From the NCBI RefSeq assembly GCF_900009265.2, contig NZ_LR735026.1, positions 1 to 64,000 of the forward strand: a stretch of DNA of 64,000 nt. The letters are read 5' to 3'. The notes beneath the pieces were generated by a model that saw nothing but the letters and a program-made list of their open reading frames with translations, had not been told where the DNA came from and did not search any database. Shown piece by piece: positions 25,737-35,529 of the stretch (within the stretch, counting starts at the first letter, position 1; each line of letters starts with the position of its first letter). Position numbers and translations under genes: made by a program. Origin of the DNA: Planktothrix paucivesiculata PCC 9631. Its GTDB lineage: Bacteria; Cyanobacteriota; Cyanobacteriia; Cyanobacteriales; Microcoleaceae.

Positions 25737-28700
25737 ATGAATACAAAAAATTATGCCACCCTCGATGGGAACGAAGCCGTTGCCCGTGTTGCCTATTGTT
25801 TGAGTGAGGTGATCGCCATTTATCCGATCACCCCCTCCTCACCCATGGGAGAATGGGCCGATGCCTGGGCTTCCGTGGGGGATAAAAACCTCTGGGGAAC
25901 CGTCCCGGCCGTGGTGGAAATGCAAAGTGAAGGGGGAGCAGCCGGGGCCGTACACGGAGCCCTACAAGCGGGTTCCTTGACCACCACTTTTACAGCATCC
26001 CAAGGGTTGATGTTAATGCTCCCCAACCTCTACAAAATTGCCGGAGAGTTAACCTGTGCGGTGATCCAAGTGGCCGCCCGTTCCTTAGCCGCCCAAGGGT
26101 TATCGATTTTTGGCGACCATAGTGATGTCATGGCCGCTAGGGCCACGGGGTTCGCCCTTCTGTGTTCCGCTTCGGTGCAGGAGGCTCAGGATATGGCCTT
26201 AATTGCCCAAGCAGCCACCCTAGAATCTCGGATTCCGTTTATTCACTTTTTTGACGGATTTCGTACCTCCCATGAAGTGCAAAAAATTGAACTTTTAGAG
26301 GATAGTGATATCCGAGAACTAATCGATGATAAATACGTTTATGAACACCGGAACCGCGCCTTAACTCCCGACCGTCCCGTCCTGCGAGGAACGGCCCAAA
26401 ACCCCGATGTTTATTTCCAAGGCCGAGAAACCGTTAACGTTTTTTATGATAAAACCCCCGAAATTGTGCAACGGGCGATGGATAAATTGGGGCAGTTGAC
26501 GGGACGTAATTATAAACTATTTGAATATCACGGTGCCCCCGATGCAGAACGGGTGATTATTCTCATGGGTTCAGGTTGTGAAACCGTCCATGAAACCGTG
26601 GATTATTTGAATGCCCAAGGAGAAAAATTAGGGGTATTAAAAGTTCGATTATATCGACCTTGGGATGGGGAACAATTAATTGCTGCCCTGCCCGAAACAG
26701 TAAAAGCGATCACGGTTTTAGATCGCACAAAAGAACCCGGTTCTAGTGGGGAACCCCTCTATTTAGATGTGGTTACGGCCGTTCAAGAGGTGATGTTAGG
26801 AGATAACGATACCCTTAAAGCTAAGATTAAAAATCTTAAAGCCTTAGTAGGTGGACGTTATGGGTTATCTTCTAAAGAATTTAACCCCGCCATGGTTAAG
26901 AGTATTTTTGAGAATTTAGCCCAAACTAAACCCAAAAATCACTTTACCATTGGCATTAATGATGATGTTAGCCACACCTCCTTAGAATACGATCCGAATT
27001 TCTCCACCGAAGCCGATAGCGTGGTGCGGGCAATGTTCTATGGGTTGGGGGCCGATGGTACTGTAGGGGCTAATAAAAACTCGATCAAAATTATTGGGGA
27101 AGAAACCGATAATTATGCCCAAGGTTATTTCGTTTATGACTCCAAAAAATCCGGGGCGGTGACCGTCTCCCACCTGCGTTTTGGCCCCGAACCGATCCGG
27201 TCGATTTATTTAATTAGTAAAGCTAATTTTATCGGCTGCCATCAATGGACATTTATCGAAAGATTAGACGTTCTCCAATGTGCCACCGAAGGTTCAACCT
27301 TCCTCTTAAATAGTCCCTACGGCCCCGATGAAATTTGGAACTATCTGCCCTTAGAAATTCAAGAAGAAATTGTCAGAAAAAATATCAAGTTTTATGTAAT
27401 TAATGCCAACCAAGTCGCCCGGGATAGTGGGATGGGGAACCGCATTAATACCATTATGCAGGTGTGTTTCTTTGCTTTAGCCAAAGTATTACCTCGGGAA
27501 GAAGCGATCGCCAAAATTAAAAAAGCGATCGAAAAAACCTATGGCAAGAAAGGAGCAGAAATTGTTCGCTTAAACTTAAAGGCCGTTGACGATACCCTCG
27601 AACACCTATATGAAGTCAACGTTGCCCAGGCCAACAGTGCCCTACGGCGGGCCGAACCCGTAGCCGTCGGAGCCCCAACCTTTGTTAAAGAAGTTGAAGG
27701 CATGATGATCGCCGGACGGGGGGATGATTTACCCGTCAGTAAACTACCCTGTGATGGTACTTATCCCACCGGAACCTCCAAATGGGAAAAACGCAACGTC
27801 GCCCAGGATATCCCCGTCTGGGATGCGGATGTCTGTATCCAGTGCGGTAAATGCGTCATGGTTTGTCCCCATGCCACCATTCGGGGTAAAGCCTACGATG
27901 AGGCAGTCTTAGAAAGCGCCCCCACCAGTTTCAAATTTACCGACGTCAAGGATAAAACCTTTACCGGGGAAAAATTCACAATTCAAGTCGCCCCGGAAGA
28001 CTGTACCGGATGTGGCATCTGTGTGGATGTTTGCCCCGCCAAAAATAAATCCATGCCGTCGAGAAAAGCGATCAACATGGAACCCCAGTTACCCCTGCGG
28101 GAACAAGAAGCGACGAATTGGGACTTTTTCCTCGGCATTCCCAACCCCGATCGCCTAAAATTACGGCCAGACATGATCCGGCAACAACAATGGCAAGAGC
28201 CGTTATTTGAGTTCTCCGGCGCCTGTGGTGGCTGTGGCGAAACCCCCTATATCAAGTTAGCCAGTCAGTTATTTGGCGATCGGATGATCGTCGCCAACGC
28301 CACCGGATGTTCCTCTATTTATGGCGGCAACCTACCCACCACGCCCTGGACAACCAACGCCGAAGGTCGTGGCCCCGCCTGGTCTAACAGCTTATTTGAA
28401 GATAACGCCGAATTCGGTTTAGGGTTCCGAATGTCCATTGACAAACACGCCGGGTTTGCCCTGGAATTGTTACACAAACTGGGCGGTGAGGTTGGGGATA
28501 ATTTAGTTACCCAAATTACCGATAACGCCCAAAAATCCGAGGCCGATATTTGGGAACAACGGCAACGGGTTGTTCAACTCAAAGAAAAACTTCAAGGACT
28601 TAATTCCCCCGACGCCCAACAGTTACTCAGTTTGGCCGACTATTTAGTGAAAAAATCCGTTTGGATTATTGGGGGAGATGGTTGGGCCTATGATATTGGT

Positions 28701-29381
28701 TACGGAGGCCTAGATCATGTGATTGCCACGGGCCGTAACGTCAATATTCTAGTTCTGGATACGGAGGTTTATTCCAATACTGGCGGTCAGTCCTCTAAAG
28801 CTACCCCCCGGGGGGCCGTTGCTAAGTTTGCGGCTGGTGGTAAACCCTCGGCTAAGAAAGACCTGGGCCTGATTGCCATGACCTACGGGAACGTTTATGT
28901 GGCAAGTGTGGCGATGGGGGCCAAGGATGAACATACCCTGAAAGCGTTCTTGGAAGCGGAAGCCTATGACGGCCCATCATTGATTATTGCCTATTCCCAC
29001 TGTATTGCCCACGGAATTAACATGGAAACGGCCATGAGTCATCAAAAACAACTGGTGGAAAGCGGTCGTTGGTTACTGTATCGCTATAACCCAGATTTGA
29101 AGGAAGCAGGCAAAAACCCGTTAATTTTGGATTCTAAATCACCCAAGAAACCCGTTGAGGCGTCGATGTATGCGGAGAACCGTTTCAAAATGTTGACCAA
29201 GAGCAAACCCGCCGACGCCAAACGGTTATTACAAGAAGCGCAACAGGACGTGAGCACGCGGTGGAAAATGTATGAATACATGGCCGCGCGTCCGTTAGAA
29301 ACTAAGGGTGGTAATGGGCATTCTGAGACGAAACCTGCCCCAACTTCGGAAGGGACACCACCGGAAACCACCTCTGTATAA
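25737..29381 (+). CDS. nifJ: Pyruvate:ferredoxin (flavodoxin) oxidoreductase
   Basis: A 1214-aa single-chain PFOR that oxidises pyruvate with CoA to acetyl-CoA and CO2, reducing ferredoxin or flavodoxin. Domains in order: pyruvate/TPP-binding N-terminal region (YPITPSSPMGEWAD near 27-40), transketolase-C-like domain, gamma domain, two [4Fe-4S] motifs (CIQCGKCVMVCP and CTGCGICVDVCP) near 700-770, and the TPP-binding C-terminal domain with the CGGCGETPY and GGDGWAYDIGYGG segments. In cyanobacteria it serves fermentation and low-redox metabolism, and its position beside the hydrogenase genes fits pyruvate-derived H2 production. Confidence 0.97.
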   Translation: MNTKNYATLDGNEAVARVAYCLSEVIAIYPITPSSPMGEWADAWASVGDKNLWGTVPAVVEMQSEGGAAGAVHGALQAGSLTTTFTASQGLMLMLPNLYKIAGELTCAVIQVAARSLAAQGLSIFGDHSDVMAARATGFALLCSASVQEAQDMALIAQAATLESRIPFIHFFDGFRTSHEVQKIELLEDSDIRELIDDKYVYEHRNRALTPDRPVLRGTAQNPDVYFQGRETVNVFYDKTPEIVQRAMDKLGQLTGRNYKLFEYHGAPDAERVIILMGSGCETVHETVDYLNAQGEKLGVLKVRLYRPWDGEQLIAALPETVKAITVLDRTKEPGSSGEPLYLDVVTAVQEVMLGDNDTLKAKIKNLKALVGGRYGLSSKEFNPAMVKSIFENLAQTKPKNHFTIGINDDVSHTSLEYDPNFSTEADSVVRAMFYGLGADGTVGANKNSIKIIGEETDNYAQGYFVYDSKKSGAVTVSHLRFGPEPIRSIYLISKANFIGCHQWTFIERLDVLQCATEGSTFLLNSPYGPDEIWNYLPLEIQEEIVRKNIKFYVINANQVARDSGMGNRINTIMQVCFFALAKVLPREEAIAKIKKAIEKTYGKKGAEIVRLNLKAVDDTLEHLYEVNVAQANSALRRAEPVAVGAPTFVKEVEGMMIAGRGDDLPVSKLPCDGTYPTGTSKWEKRNVAQDIPVWDADVCIQCGKCVMVCPHATIRGKAYDEAVLESAPTSFKFTDVKDKTFTGEKFTIQVAPEDCTGCGICVDVCPAKNKSMPSRKAINMEPQLPLREQEATNWDFFLGIPNPDRLKLRPDMIRQQQWQEPLFEFSGACGGCGETPYIKLASQLFGDRMIVANATGCSSIYGGNLPTTPWTTNAEGRGPAWSNSLFEDNAEFGLGFRMSIDKHAGFALELLHKLGGEVGDNLVTQITDNAQKSEADIWEQRQRVVQLKEKLQGLNSPDAQQLLSLADYLVKKSVWIIGGDGWAYDIGYGGLDHVIATGRNVNILVLDTEVYSNTGGQSSKATPRGAVAKFAAGGKPSAKKDLGLIAMTYGNVYVASVAMGAKDEHTLKAFLEAEAYDGPSLIIAYSHCIAHGINMETAMSHQKQLVESGRWLLYRYNPDLKEAGKNPLILDSKSPKKPVEASMYAENRFKMLTKSKPADAKRLLQEAQQDVSTRWKMYEYMAARPLETKGGNGHSETKPAPTSEGTPPETTSV

Positions 29382-29396
29382 ACAAGAGCAAAAACT

Positions 29397-29496
29397 AGAA
29401 ACCTGGTTTCTAACTACTAAACCAGAAACACCAGAAACCGGGTTTCTAACTAACTGTTAGTTATGATCATAATCTAGGAAAAGAAACCCGGTTTCT
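29397..29496. repeat. Three AGAAACC(G)GGTTTCT palindromes after nifJ
   Basis: AGAAACCTGGTTTCT at 29397-29411, AGAAACCGGGTTTCT at 29433-29447 and AGAAACCCGGTTTCT at 29482-29496. Each is a 15-bp palindrome; they occupy the gap between nifJ and the next gene and match copies at 57329-57393. Confidence 0.85.
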
Positions 29497-29535
29497 AGCC
29501 CCCCAATACCATTTGCAAACCTAGGACTAAAAACA

Positions 29536-30546
29536 ATGGATTTAACCACAACTTATCTAGGATTAAATTTACGCACCCCGATTGTTCCTTCGGCTGCTGC
29601 ACCGCTATCGGAGGATATTGATAATATTAAACGTTTGGAAGATGCCGGGGCGGCGGCGGTGGTTTTGCATTCCTTATTTGAGGAACAATTACTGCGGGAT
29701 AAATTTGAATTGCATCATCATTTAGAATACGGAACTAATAGCTTTGCAGAAGCGTTAAGTTATTTTCCCGAACCCGATGAATACCACGTCGGGCCAGAAC
29801 TTTATTTAGAACATATTCGTCAGGCCAGAGAATCAACCAATATCCCGATTATTGCTAGTTTAAATGGTTTTTCTCCGGGGGGTTGGGTGGAATATGCTCG
29901 ACTGATGGAACAGGCGGGAGCAAATGCCATTGAATTAAATATTTATTATGTGCCGACGGACTTTAATTTAACTGGAGAACAAATCGAACAAAACTATCTA
30001 AATACCATTAGAGATGTTAAGGCAGAAGTTACCATTCCTCTGGCTTTAAAACTGAGTCCCTATTTCAGCAATATGGCGAATATGGCTAAACAATGTTGTG
30101 ATGCGGGGGCCGATGGTTTGGTTTTATTTAATCGTTTTCTGCAACCAGATATTAACCCCGAGGAATTAATTGTTGAACCGGGAACGATTTTAAGTAGTCC
30201 CCATGACCTGCGTTTACCGATGCGTTGGATTGCAATTTTATATGGTCGAATTAATGCGGATTTAGCCTGTACCAGTGGCGTTCAAAGGGGTCATGATGCG
30301 ATTAAAGTATTGATGGCGGGGGCAAAAATTACCCAGGTTTGTTCTACCTTATTACGCCATGGTTTTAATTATATTAAAGTCATGGAGGAGGATATGAAAA
30401 ACTGGATGGAAGAACACGAATATGATTCTATTAAACAAATGCAGGGTTCTATGTCGCAACTCCATTGTGAGGATGAATCAGCTTATGAACGCGCCCAATA
30501 TATGAAGACAATTACATCCTATCAACCCGATCATAGTTTAGTTTAG
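29536..30546 (+). CDS. Dihydroorotate dehydrogenase-like protein
   Basis: A 336-aa FMN-type TIM-barrel protein (MDLTTTYLGLNLRTPIVPSA start; SLNGFSPGGWVEYARLMEQAG near 110-130; LALKLSPYFSNM near 170). It resembles class 1 dihydroorotate dehydrogenases but is the variant often found next to nifJ in cyanobacteria; a pyrimidine role is not certain. It may be a flavin oxidoreductase linked to PFOR. A 154-bp gap with palindromes separates it from nifJ and a terminator follows it. Confidence 0.85.
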   Translation: MDLTTTYLGLNLRTPIVPSAAAPLSEDIDNIKRLEDAGAAAVVLHSLFEEQLLRDKFELHHHLEYGTNSFAEALSYFPEPDEYHVGPELYLEHIRQARESTNIPIIASLNGFSPGGWVEYARLMEQAGANAIELNIYYVPTDFNLTGEQIEQNYLNTIRDVKAEVTIPLALKLSPYFSNMANMAKQCCDAGADGLVLFNRFLQPDINPEELIVEPGTILSSPHDLRLPMRWIAILYGRINADLACTSGVQRGHDAIKVLMAGAKITQVCSTLLRHGFNYIKVMEEDMKNWMEEHEYDSIKQMQGSMSQLHCEDESAYERAQYMKTITSYQPDHSLV

Positions 30547-30558
30547 ACCCCACCCCAG

Positions 30559-30587
30559 TCCTCCCTTTCGTCAGGGGAGGATTTTTT
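30559..30587 (+). terminator. Rho-independent terminator after the DHOD-like gene
   Basis: TCCTCCC, a 9-nt loop, GGGAGGA, then TTTTTT, located 13 bp past the stop codon. This is a standard intrinsic terminator and ends the nifJ-side unit before rplY. Confidence 0.8.
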
Positions 30588-30668
30588 ATGGCGATTTGGC
30601 TAAATTTTGGTACAATGACAGTTTGGCTAAAAATTTTTCAGTGTTTTACTCTAAGCAAAAGAAACCTC

Positions 30669-31253
30669 ATGGAAATTATAATTGAAGGTCAAAAACGACC
30701 AGAAGGCTCTAAACCCAATGCTTTGCGTCGTCAAGGATTAATTCCGGCGGTGCTGTATGGCCATCAAGGGGCAGAATCCATTAGTATTACGATTCCGGCG
30801 AAAACCGTAGAAAACCTACTCAAAAAGAACGTTGTTAACCAGGCTCTAATTCAACTGAATATTCCTGATATCTCTTGGAGTGGCAAAACCCTACTGCGGG
30901 AAGTGCAAAAACATTCTTGGAAAGGATTTCCCTATCACCTGAGCTTCTTTTCTGTGGCTCAACAAGAGAGTTTAACCGTTTCTGTTCGTCTGCATTTCGT
31001 GGGCGAATCTGTTGGGGTTAAATTTGAAGGCGGTCTGTTAGATGTCGTCCTCTCTGAATTGGAAATTGAGTGCGAACCGGGTAATATTCCGGCCCGTATT
31101 GATGTCGATGTGACAGAATTACATCAAGGTCAAGCCCTACACATTAGAGAAATTAACTTACCTGATGGAGTTAAAGCCACGGGTGATGGCGAACAAGTTG
31201 TTGTTAGCATCATTCATCCTGAGCGGGGTGAGGAAGGCGACGCCGAGGCTTAA
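30669..31253 (+). CDS. rplY: 50S ribosomal protein L25/general stress protein Ctc
   Basis: A 194-aa CTC-type L25: an N-terminal 5S rRNA-binding L25 domain (about 1-95, [14 protein letters not shown]) and a C-terminal beta domain (about 100-190) ending in an acidic tail. The ATG at 30669 begins the conserved [13 protein letters not shown]; an in-frame ATG further upstream (30588) adds unconserved residues overlapping the terminator of the previous gene. Confidence 0.92.
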   Translation: MEIIIEGQKRPEGSKPNALRRQGLIPAVLYGHQGAESISITIPAKTVENLLKKNVVNQALIQLNIPDISWSGKTLLREVQKHSWKGFPYHLSFFSVAQQESLTVSVRLHFVGESVGVKFEGGLLDVVLSELEIECEPGNIPARIDVDVTELHQGQALHIREINLPDGVKATGDGEQVVVSIIHPERGEEGDAEA

Positions 31254-31257
31254 TTTT

Positions 31258-31334
31258 AGGGAGGCAGGGGGAGCAGGGGGAGCAGGGGAGGCAGGGGGAG
31301 CAGGGGAGGCAGGGGAGGCAGGGGAGGCAGGGGA
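31258..31334. repeat. G-rich (GGGGAGCAGG/GGGGAGGCAG) array after rplY
   Basis: Nine or so units of GGGGGAGCA or GGGGAGGCA follow directly after the rplY stop; complement of the array at 24134-24229. Could form G-quadruplex-like structures on the coding strand. Confidence 0.85.
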
Positions 31335-31361
31335 ATAAATGTCCTCGCTTGTGAATAACCC

Positions 31362-31413
31362 CGAACTCTGAACTTTGAACTCTGAACTCTGGACTCTGAA
31401 CCCTGAACTCTCA
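31362..31413. repeat. GAACTCT-type short tandem repeat
   Basis: Six units of the form (GA)ACTCTG or CTTTGAACTCT lie between the G-rich array and the 3' end of the PfkB kinase gene. Non-coding simple repeat. Confidence 0.75.
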
Positions 31414-31422
31414 CCCCAGAGC

Positions 31423-32424
31423 CTAATTAATAATTTCCTTTAATTTCTCCTGTTGAGATTCGGGTAGGCGGGGGCCATGAATTTGCACGATTTGGGAACC
31501 GAGATAATTTCCCCAACGGGCGGCTTGGGTGGTGGTTAAACCGTTGGTGAGCCCATATAATACCCCACCTGCAAAGGCATCTCCCGCCCCAACAGTATCC
31601 ACGGGTTTCACCGGGAACCCCGGGACGTGAATTAGGGTTTGGTTTTCCACCACTAAACAGCCTTTATCACTATTCGTAATAAAAACAAAATTAACCTTTT
31701 CTCCTAACTGACGGGCGCAAACCTCTAAATCTTCGCTACCGCAGAAGTGGCGCACCTCATCCGCATTACAAAACAACACATCACAATATTCAGTTAAAAC
31801 ACTGCGAAAATCATCCCCAAACCGTCCCACTAAAAACATATCGGAAAAGGTAAACGCCACTTTTACCCCTAGGCGTTTGGACTGTTCCATGGTTTCAATA
31901 CTAGCCTTGCGAGGTTCGGGTGCATCCCACAAATAGCCTTCAATATAACTGTATTGACACTGACTCAAATGATCAATATTAATATCCGTCACGGATAAAG
32001 TTGTAGAAACCCCCAAATTAGTACACATGGTGCGTTCTGCGTCGGGGGTAGTTAATACCAAACAGGTTCCCGTTGGCCCGTGGCTACTGTCGGTGGGTTC
32101 AATTTCAAACCCAATTCCGGCGGCGACCATATCCTGTTGATAAAATTCGCCATTGGTGTCCGTACTCACTTTACCCGAATAAATGCCCGTACCGCCACTT
32201 TGGGCGATCGCAATCATGGTATTTGCAGCCGAACCCCCACAGCGTAATTCTAGGGAATGGTTTTCTAATTGTTGTAATAATTTCCCCTGTTTGACGGTAT
32301 CCATCAGGGTCATGGCGCCTCGGTTGAGGTCATGGCTTTGAATAAAATTATCCTCAACTAATGCCAAAATATCGAGGAGGGCATTTCCCACACCAAAGAC
32401 ATTAAAGGATTTGGGTTCTGTCAT
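31423..32424 (-). CDS. PfkB-family kinase (adenosine kinase-like)
   Basis: A 333-aa ribokinase-fold enzyme. Seen: an N-terminal GNALLDI motif, the RCGGSAANT segment near 61-69, and the catalytic signature DTVGAGDAFAGG near 280-291 with its aspartate base. Overall similarity in mind is to the adenosine kinase/sugar kinase group common in cyanobacteria; the substrate is inferred. Monocistronic, convergent with rplY across two repeat arrays and divergent from the APH fusion gene. Confidence 0.85.
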   Translation of the reverse strand: MTEPKSFNVFGVGNALLDILALVEDNFIQSHDLNRGAMTLMDTVKQGKLLQQLENHSLELRCGGSAANTMIAIAQSGGTGIYSGKVSTDTNGEFYQQDMVAAGIGFEIEPTDSSHGPTGTCLVLTTPDAERTMCTNLGVSTTLSVTDINIDHLSQCQYSYIEGYLWDAPEPRKASIETMEQSKRLGVKVAFTFSDMFLVGRFGDDFRSVLTEYCDVLFCNADEVRHFCGSEDLEVCARQLGEKVNFVFITNSDKGCLVVENQTLIHVPGFPVKPVDTVGAGDAFAGGVLYGLTNGLTTTQAARWGNYLGSQIVQIHGPRLPESQQEKLKEIIN

Positions 32425-32596
32425 TGACTATTTCTGTAAAACGGTTTGAACAATTCAATGATTGATCATAGCAAATTTTCTGTAACTTTTATTTTCAAAT
32501 CCTGAGAATTTGGTTTTTTCCAGAGATAATAAAAATAAGACTCAACTAATTAGCCTTTCTCCCGCAAAATTCAATTCATTTTTATCTTTTTTAAAT

Positions 32597-34138
32597 ATGA
32601 CTGACTCTGAACTTCCTCGCCTGATTCAACAAATGTTAGAACCGGATTTTTATTCTCATCCGGTACAGGAACCGATTGAACTTTTACAAACTCATATTTC
32701 ATTTATTCTGTTAACGGGAGAATATGCTTATAAAATCAAAAAAACCGTTGATTTTGGATTTTTAGATTATTCGACCTTAGAGAAACGACGCTATTTTTGC
32801 GAACAAGAATTGCAACTGAATCAACAACAGGCACCCGAATTATATTTAGAAGTTTTACCGATCATAGAAATAGGCGATCGCTTTCAATTTGATAATAATC
32901 AAAATCATGCCGTTGAATATGCTTTAAAAATGCGCCAATTTCCTCAAGACAACTTATTCATTAATTTATTTACTCAGGATAAATTAACAAAACAAGAAAT
33001 GGAGGATTTAGGAAACGTCGTGGCTGATTTTCATTTCAATTGTCCAACCAATGATCATATTTTAAAATTTGGAGAAATTGCTCAAGTTCGTCATTCCATT
33101 GATGGAAACTATCTAAAAACAGAAAAATATATTGGCTGTTGTCAAACCCAAGACCAATATGAACAAACTAAAGAATATACAGATAGATTTTTTGAAACCC
33201 ATCAACTTGTGTTTGAAAGTCGGATTCAAAATCGATGGATTCGAGAATGTCATGGGGATTTACATTTAAAAAATATCTGTATTTATCAAGAGAAAATATT
33301 ACTATTTGATCGAATAGAATTTAATCAAGAATTTCGCTTTGTTGATGTAATTTATGATGTGGCTTTTGTGGTTATGGACTTAGAAGCACGGGGACGGGCT
33401 GATTTAGGAAATCGCTTTTTAAATACTTATATCGAACAAACTGGAGACTGGGAAGGATTACAATTATTACCCTTTTATTTAACCCGTCAAGCCTATGTCA
33501 GAGCTAAAGTTAATTCCTTAATATTAGATGATTCAGCCATTAGTGAAGAACAAAAAGAAATAGCCAAGCAAGAAGCAATTCAATATTATAAATTAGCTTG
33601 GCAATATACTCGCAGATCTTCAGGGGGAATGGTGATGATGTCGGGGTTATCGGGGTCAGGAAAAAGCACAACCGCGCGGCAATTATCAAAAAGATTAAAT
33701 GCGATTCATATTCGTTCTGATGCAGTTAGAAAGCATTTAGCCCATGTTCCTCTCCATGAGTCAGGAGGAGAAGAAATTTATACTCCAGAGATGACCGACA
33801 AGACCTATAAACGGTTATTAGAATTAGGATTATTATTAGCAAAACAAGGATTTTGGGTCATTTTAGATGCCAAATATGAGCAACAAGAACGACGAGAAGA
33901 AGTCATAGAAACCTGTCATACCCATCAATTACCGCTACAAATCATTGAATGTACCGCACCCATGGATATTTTACAAGAACGTTTACAACAACGTCAGGGA
34001 GATATTTCTGACGCCACAGTTGATCTATTAACCTCTCAACGGGCTACCTCTCAACCTTTTACAGATTCCGAAAAAAACTATCTTACTACCATTGATACAA
34101 CCCAAAATATTGATCAGCAATGGAAGAAATTATATTAA
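32597..34138 (+). CDS. Fused aminoglycoside-phosphotransferase-like and AAA_33 kinase protein
   Basis: A 513-aa two-domain protein. Residues about 1-330 are an APH/protein-kinase-like domain (catalytic RECHGDLHLKNI near 215, then LFDRIEFN). Residues about 340-513 are a P-loop kinase (SGLSGSGKSTT near 347-357) of the AAA_33/gluconokinase-like type. The family exists in many bacteria as 'bifunctional APH/ATP-binding protein'; substrates unknown, and antibiotic resistance should not be assumed. The ATG at 32597 is chosen; a longer frame begins with TTG at 32510 without a good ribosome site. Confidence 0.85.
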   Translation: MTDSELPRLIQQMLEPDFYSHPVQEPIELLQTHISFILLTGEYAYKIKKTVDFGFLDYSTLEKRRYFCEQELQLNQQQAPELYLEVLPIIEIGDRFQFDNNQNHAVEYALKMRQFPQDNLFINLFTQDKLTKQEMEDLGNVVADFHFNCPTNDHILKFGEIAQVRHSIDGNYLKTEKYIGCCQTQDQYEQTKEYTDRFFETHQLVFESRIQNRWIRECHGDLHLKNICIYQEKILLFDRIEFNQEFRFVDVIYDVAFVVMDLEARGRADLGNRFLNTYIEQTGDWEGLQLLPFYLTRQAYVRAKVNSLILDDSAISEEQKEIAKQEAIQYYKLAWQYTRRSSGGMVMMSGLSGSGKSTTARQLSKRLNAIHIRSDAVRKHLAHVPLHESGGEEIYTPEMTDKTYKRLLELGLLLAKQGFWVILDAKYEQQERREEVIETCHTHQLPLQIIECTAPMDILQERLQQRQGDISDATVDLLTSQRATSQPFTDSEKNYLTTIDTTQNIDQQWKKLY

Positions 34139-34176
34139 AATAATCTAGTGTTTGAAGTTGCGAGTATAATCCCTTT

Positions 34177-34202
34177 CTTTGTGTCTTAGTGCCTTTGTGT
34201 TT
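34177..34202. repeat. TTTGTGTCTTAGTGCCTTTG intergenic repeat
   Basis: A short phrase recurring at 47878-47895 (TTCGTGTCTTAGTGTCTT) and, inverted, at 44563-44590 (CACAAAGATACAAAGACACA). Dispersed intergenic repeat; function unknown. Confidence 0.5.
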
Positions 34203-34217
34203 CCTTCCTTAATCATA

Positions 34218-35471
34218 ATGAAATTAAGAAAAAAAACTAGCTTAATTATCTATGGAATTTCCAGTGTAATTGTATCATTAATTTTAGCGATCGCCCTTTT
34301 AATTCCGCCCACATCCCCCCAACCGATTGTGATTATACCAAATGAAATTAGAGGGGTTTGGTTAACAAATGTTAGTAGTGGAGTCTTATTTTTCCCTTGG
34401 GGAATTAATCGCGCCTTAGACCAATTATCCCAACTCAAATTTAATACCATTTATCCGGTTGTTTGGAACCGAGGAAACACCTTTTATAAAAGTGCAGTGG
34501 GGAAAAGAGTCATGGGTCGTTCTCAAGATTCCCTATTAAATATAACGCAATTGGGGGGAGATATTTTATCAAAAATTGTTATAGAAGGACACAGAAAAGG
34601 ATTAAAAGTAATTCCTTGGTTTGAATATGGGTTTATGGCGCCTAAAAACTCTGCTATTGTACAACGACATCCCGACTGGATTGCCCAAACTCAGAAAGGC
34701 GAAAAAGAGTTAGAACCCTTAAGAAATTCCGAGGATGTTTCCTATCAAACTAAAATTAAAAACTGGATTGTGAATCAAATTTTAGAAGCGATGACGATTC
34801 AAAATGTCTGGTTAAATCCCTTTCATCCCCAAGTCCAGCAGTTTATTGAAGATTTGATTTTAGAAGTTGTGATTAAATATAAGATTGATGGGATTCAACT
34901 GGATGATCATTTCGGTCTTCCTGTGGAATTTGGTTATGATGAATATACCATTAAACTCTATAAAAAAGAACATAATGGTCAATCTCCCCCCAATAATTAT
35001 TATGATCAAGAATGGCGCAGTTGGAGGGCTAATAAAATCACGGCATTAGTTGAACGCATTGTTAAAAAAGTTAAAACTGTTAAACCCAATTGTATTGTTT
35101 CCCTATCCCCTAATCCCTATGAATATACCTATGAAATGTATTTACAAGATTGGTTAACTTGGGTCAATAAAGGATTAGTGGATGAAATTATTTTACAGGT
35201 TTATCGAGATAGTTTGGTAAAATTCACTTCAGAATTAGACCACGAATCTGTTCAAATTGCTAGACGTAAAGTTCCGGTAGTTATTGGGTTATTAAGTGGA
35301 ACATTAAGACATCCTGTACCCATGGAACAAATTGAAAAACAAATGAAAGTTGTGCGCGATCGCGGCTTTGATGGAATCTCATTTTTTTATTGGGAAACCC
35401 TCTGGAGTTATTTCACTCCCGACTCTCCCCGATATCGTCGCCAAAGCTTTAAAACCTTATTTTCAGATTAA
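34218..35471 (+). CDS. Family-10-like glycosidase (DUF187/GHL10 type), membrane-anchored
   Basis: A 417-aa protein with an N-terminal signal or anchor (about 8-30, LIIYGISSVIVSLILAIALL) and a TIM-barrel GHL10 domain from about 45 (EIRGVWLTNVSSG) to 400, including IDGIQLDDHFG near 240 and an aspartate/glutamate-rich face. Related proteins hydrolyse glycans of the cell surface, including YngK types. Expected location: periplasm or outer face of the inner membrane. The ATG at 34218 is preferred over a TTG upstream at 34179. Confidence 0.82.
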   Translation: MKLRKKTSLIIYGISSVIVSLILAIALLIPPTSPQPIVIIPNEIRGVWLTNVSSGVLFFPWGINRALDQLSQLKFNTIYPVVWNRGNTFYKSAVGKRVMGRSQDSLLNITQLGGDILSKIVIEGHRKGLKVIPWFEYGFMAPKNSAIVQRHPDWIAQTQKGEKELEPLRNSEDVSYQTKIKNWIVNQILEAMTIQNVWLNPFHPQVQQFIEDLILEVVIKYKIDGIQLDDHFGLPVEFGYDEYTIKLYKKEHNGQSPPNNYYDQEWRSWRANKITALVERIVKKVKTVKPNCIVSLSPNPYEYTYEMYLQDWLTWVNKGLVDEIILQVYRDSLVKFTSELDHESVQIARRKVPVVIGLLSGTLRHPVPMEQIEKQMKVVRDRGFDGISFFYWETLWSYFTPDSPRYRRQSFKTLFSD

Positions 35472-35529
35472 TGAATTTGACTAAAATGGGATAAACTAAA
35501 AGAATAGAATTGAGGGAGAAATACTCTCT

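Noticed and set aside
32597-34138. Antibiotic resistance gene (aminoglycoside phosphotransferase)
   Set aside because: The APH-like domain is fused to a P-loop kinase and belongs to a widespread family without resistance function as far as I know.
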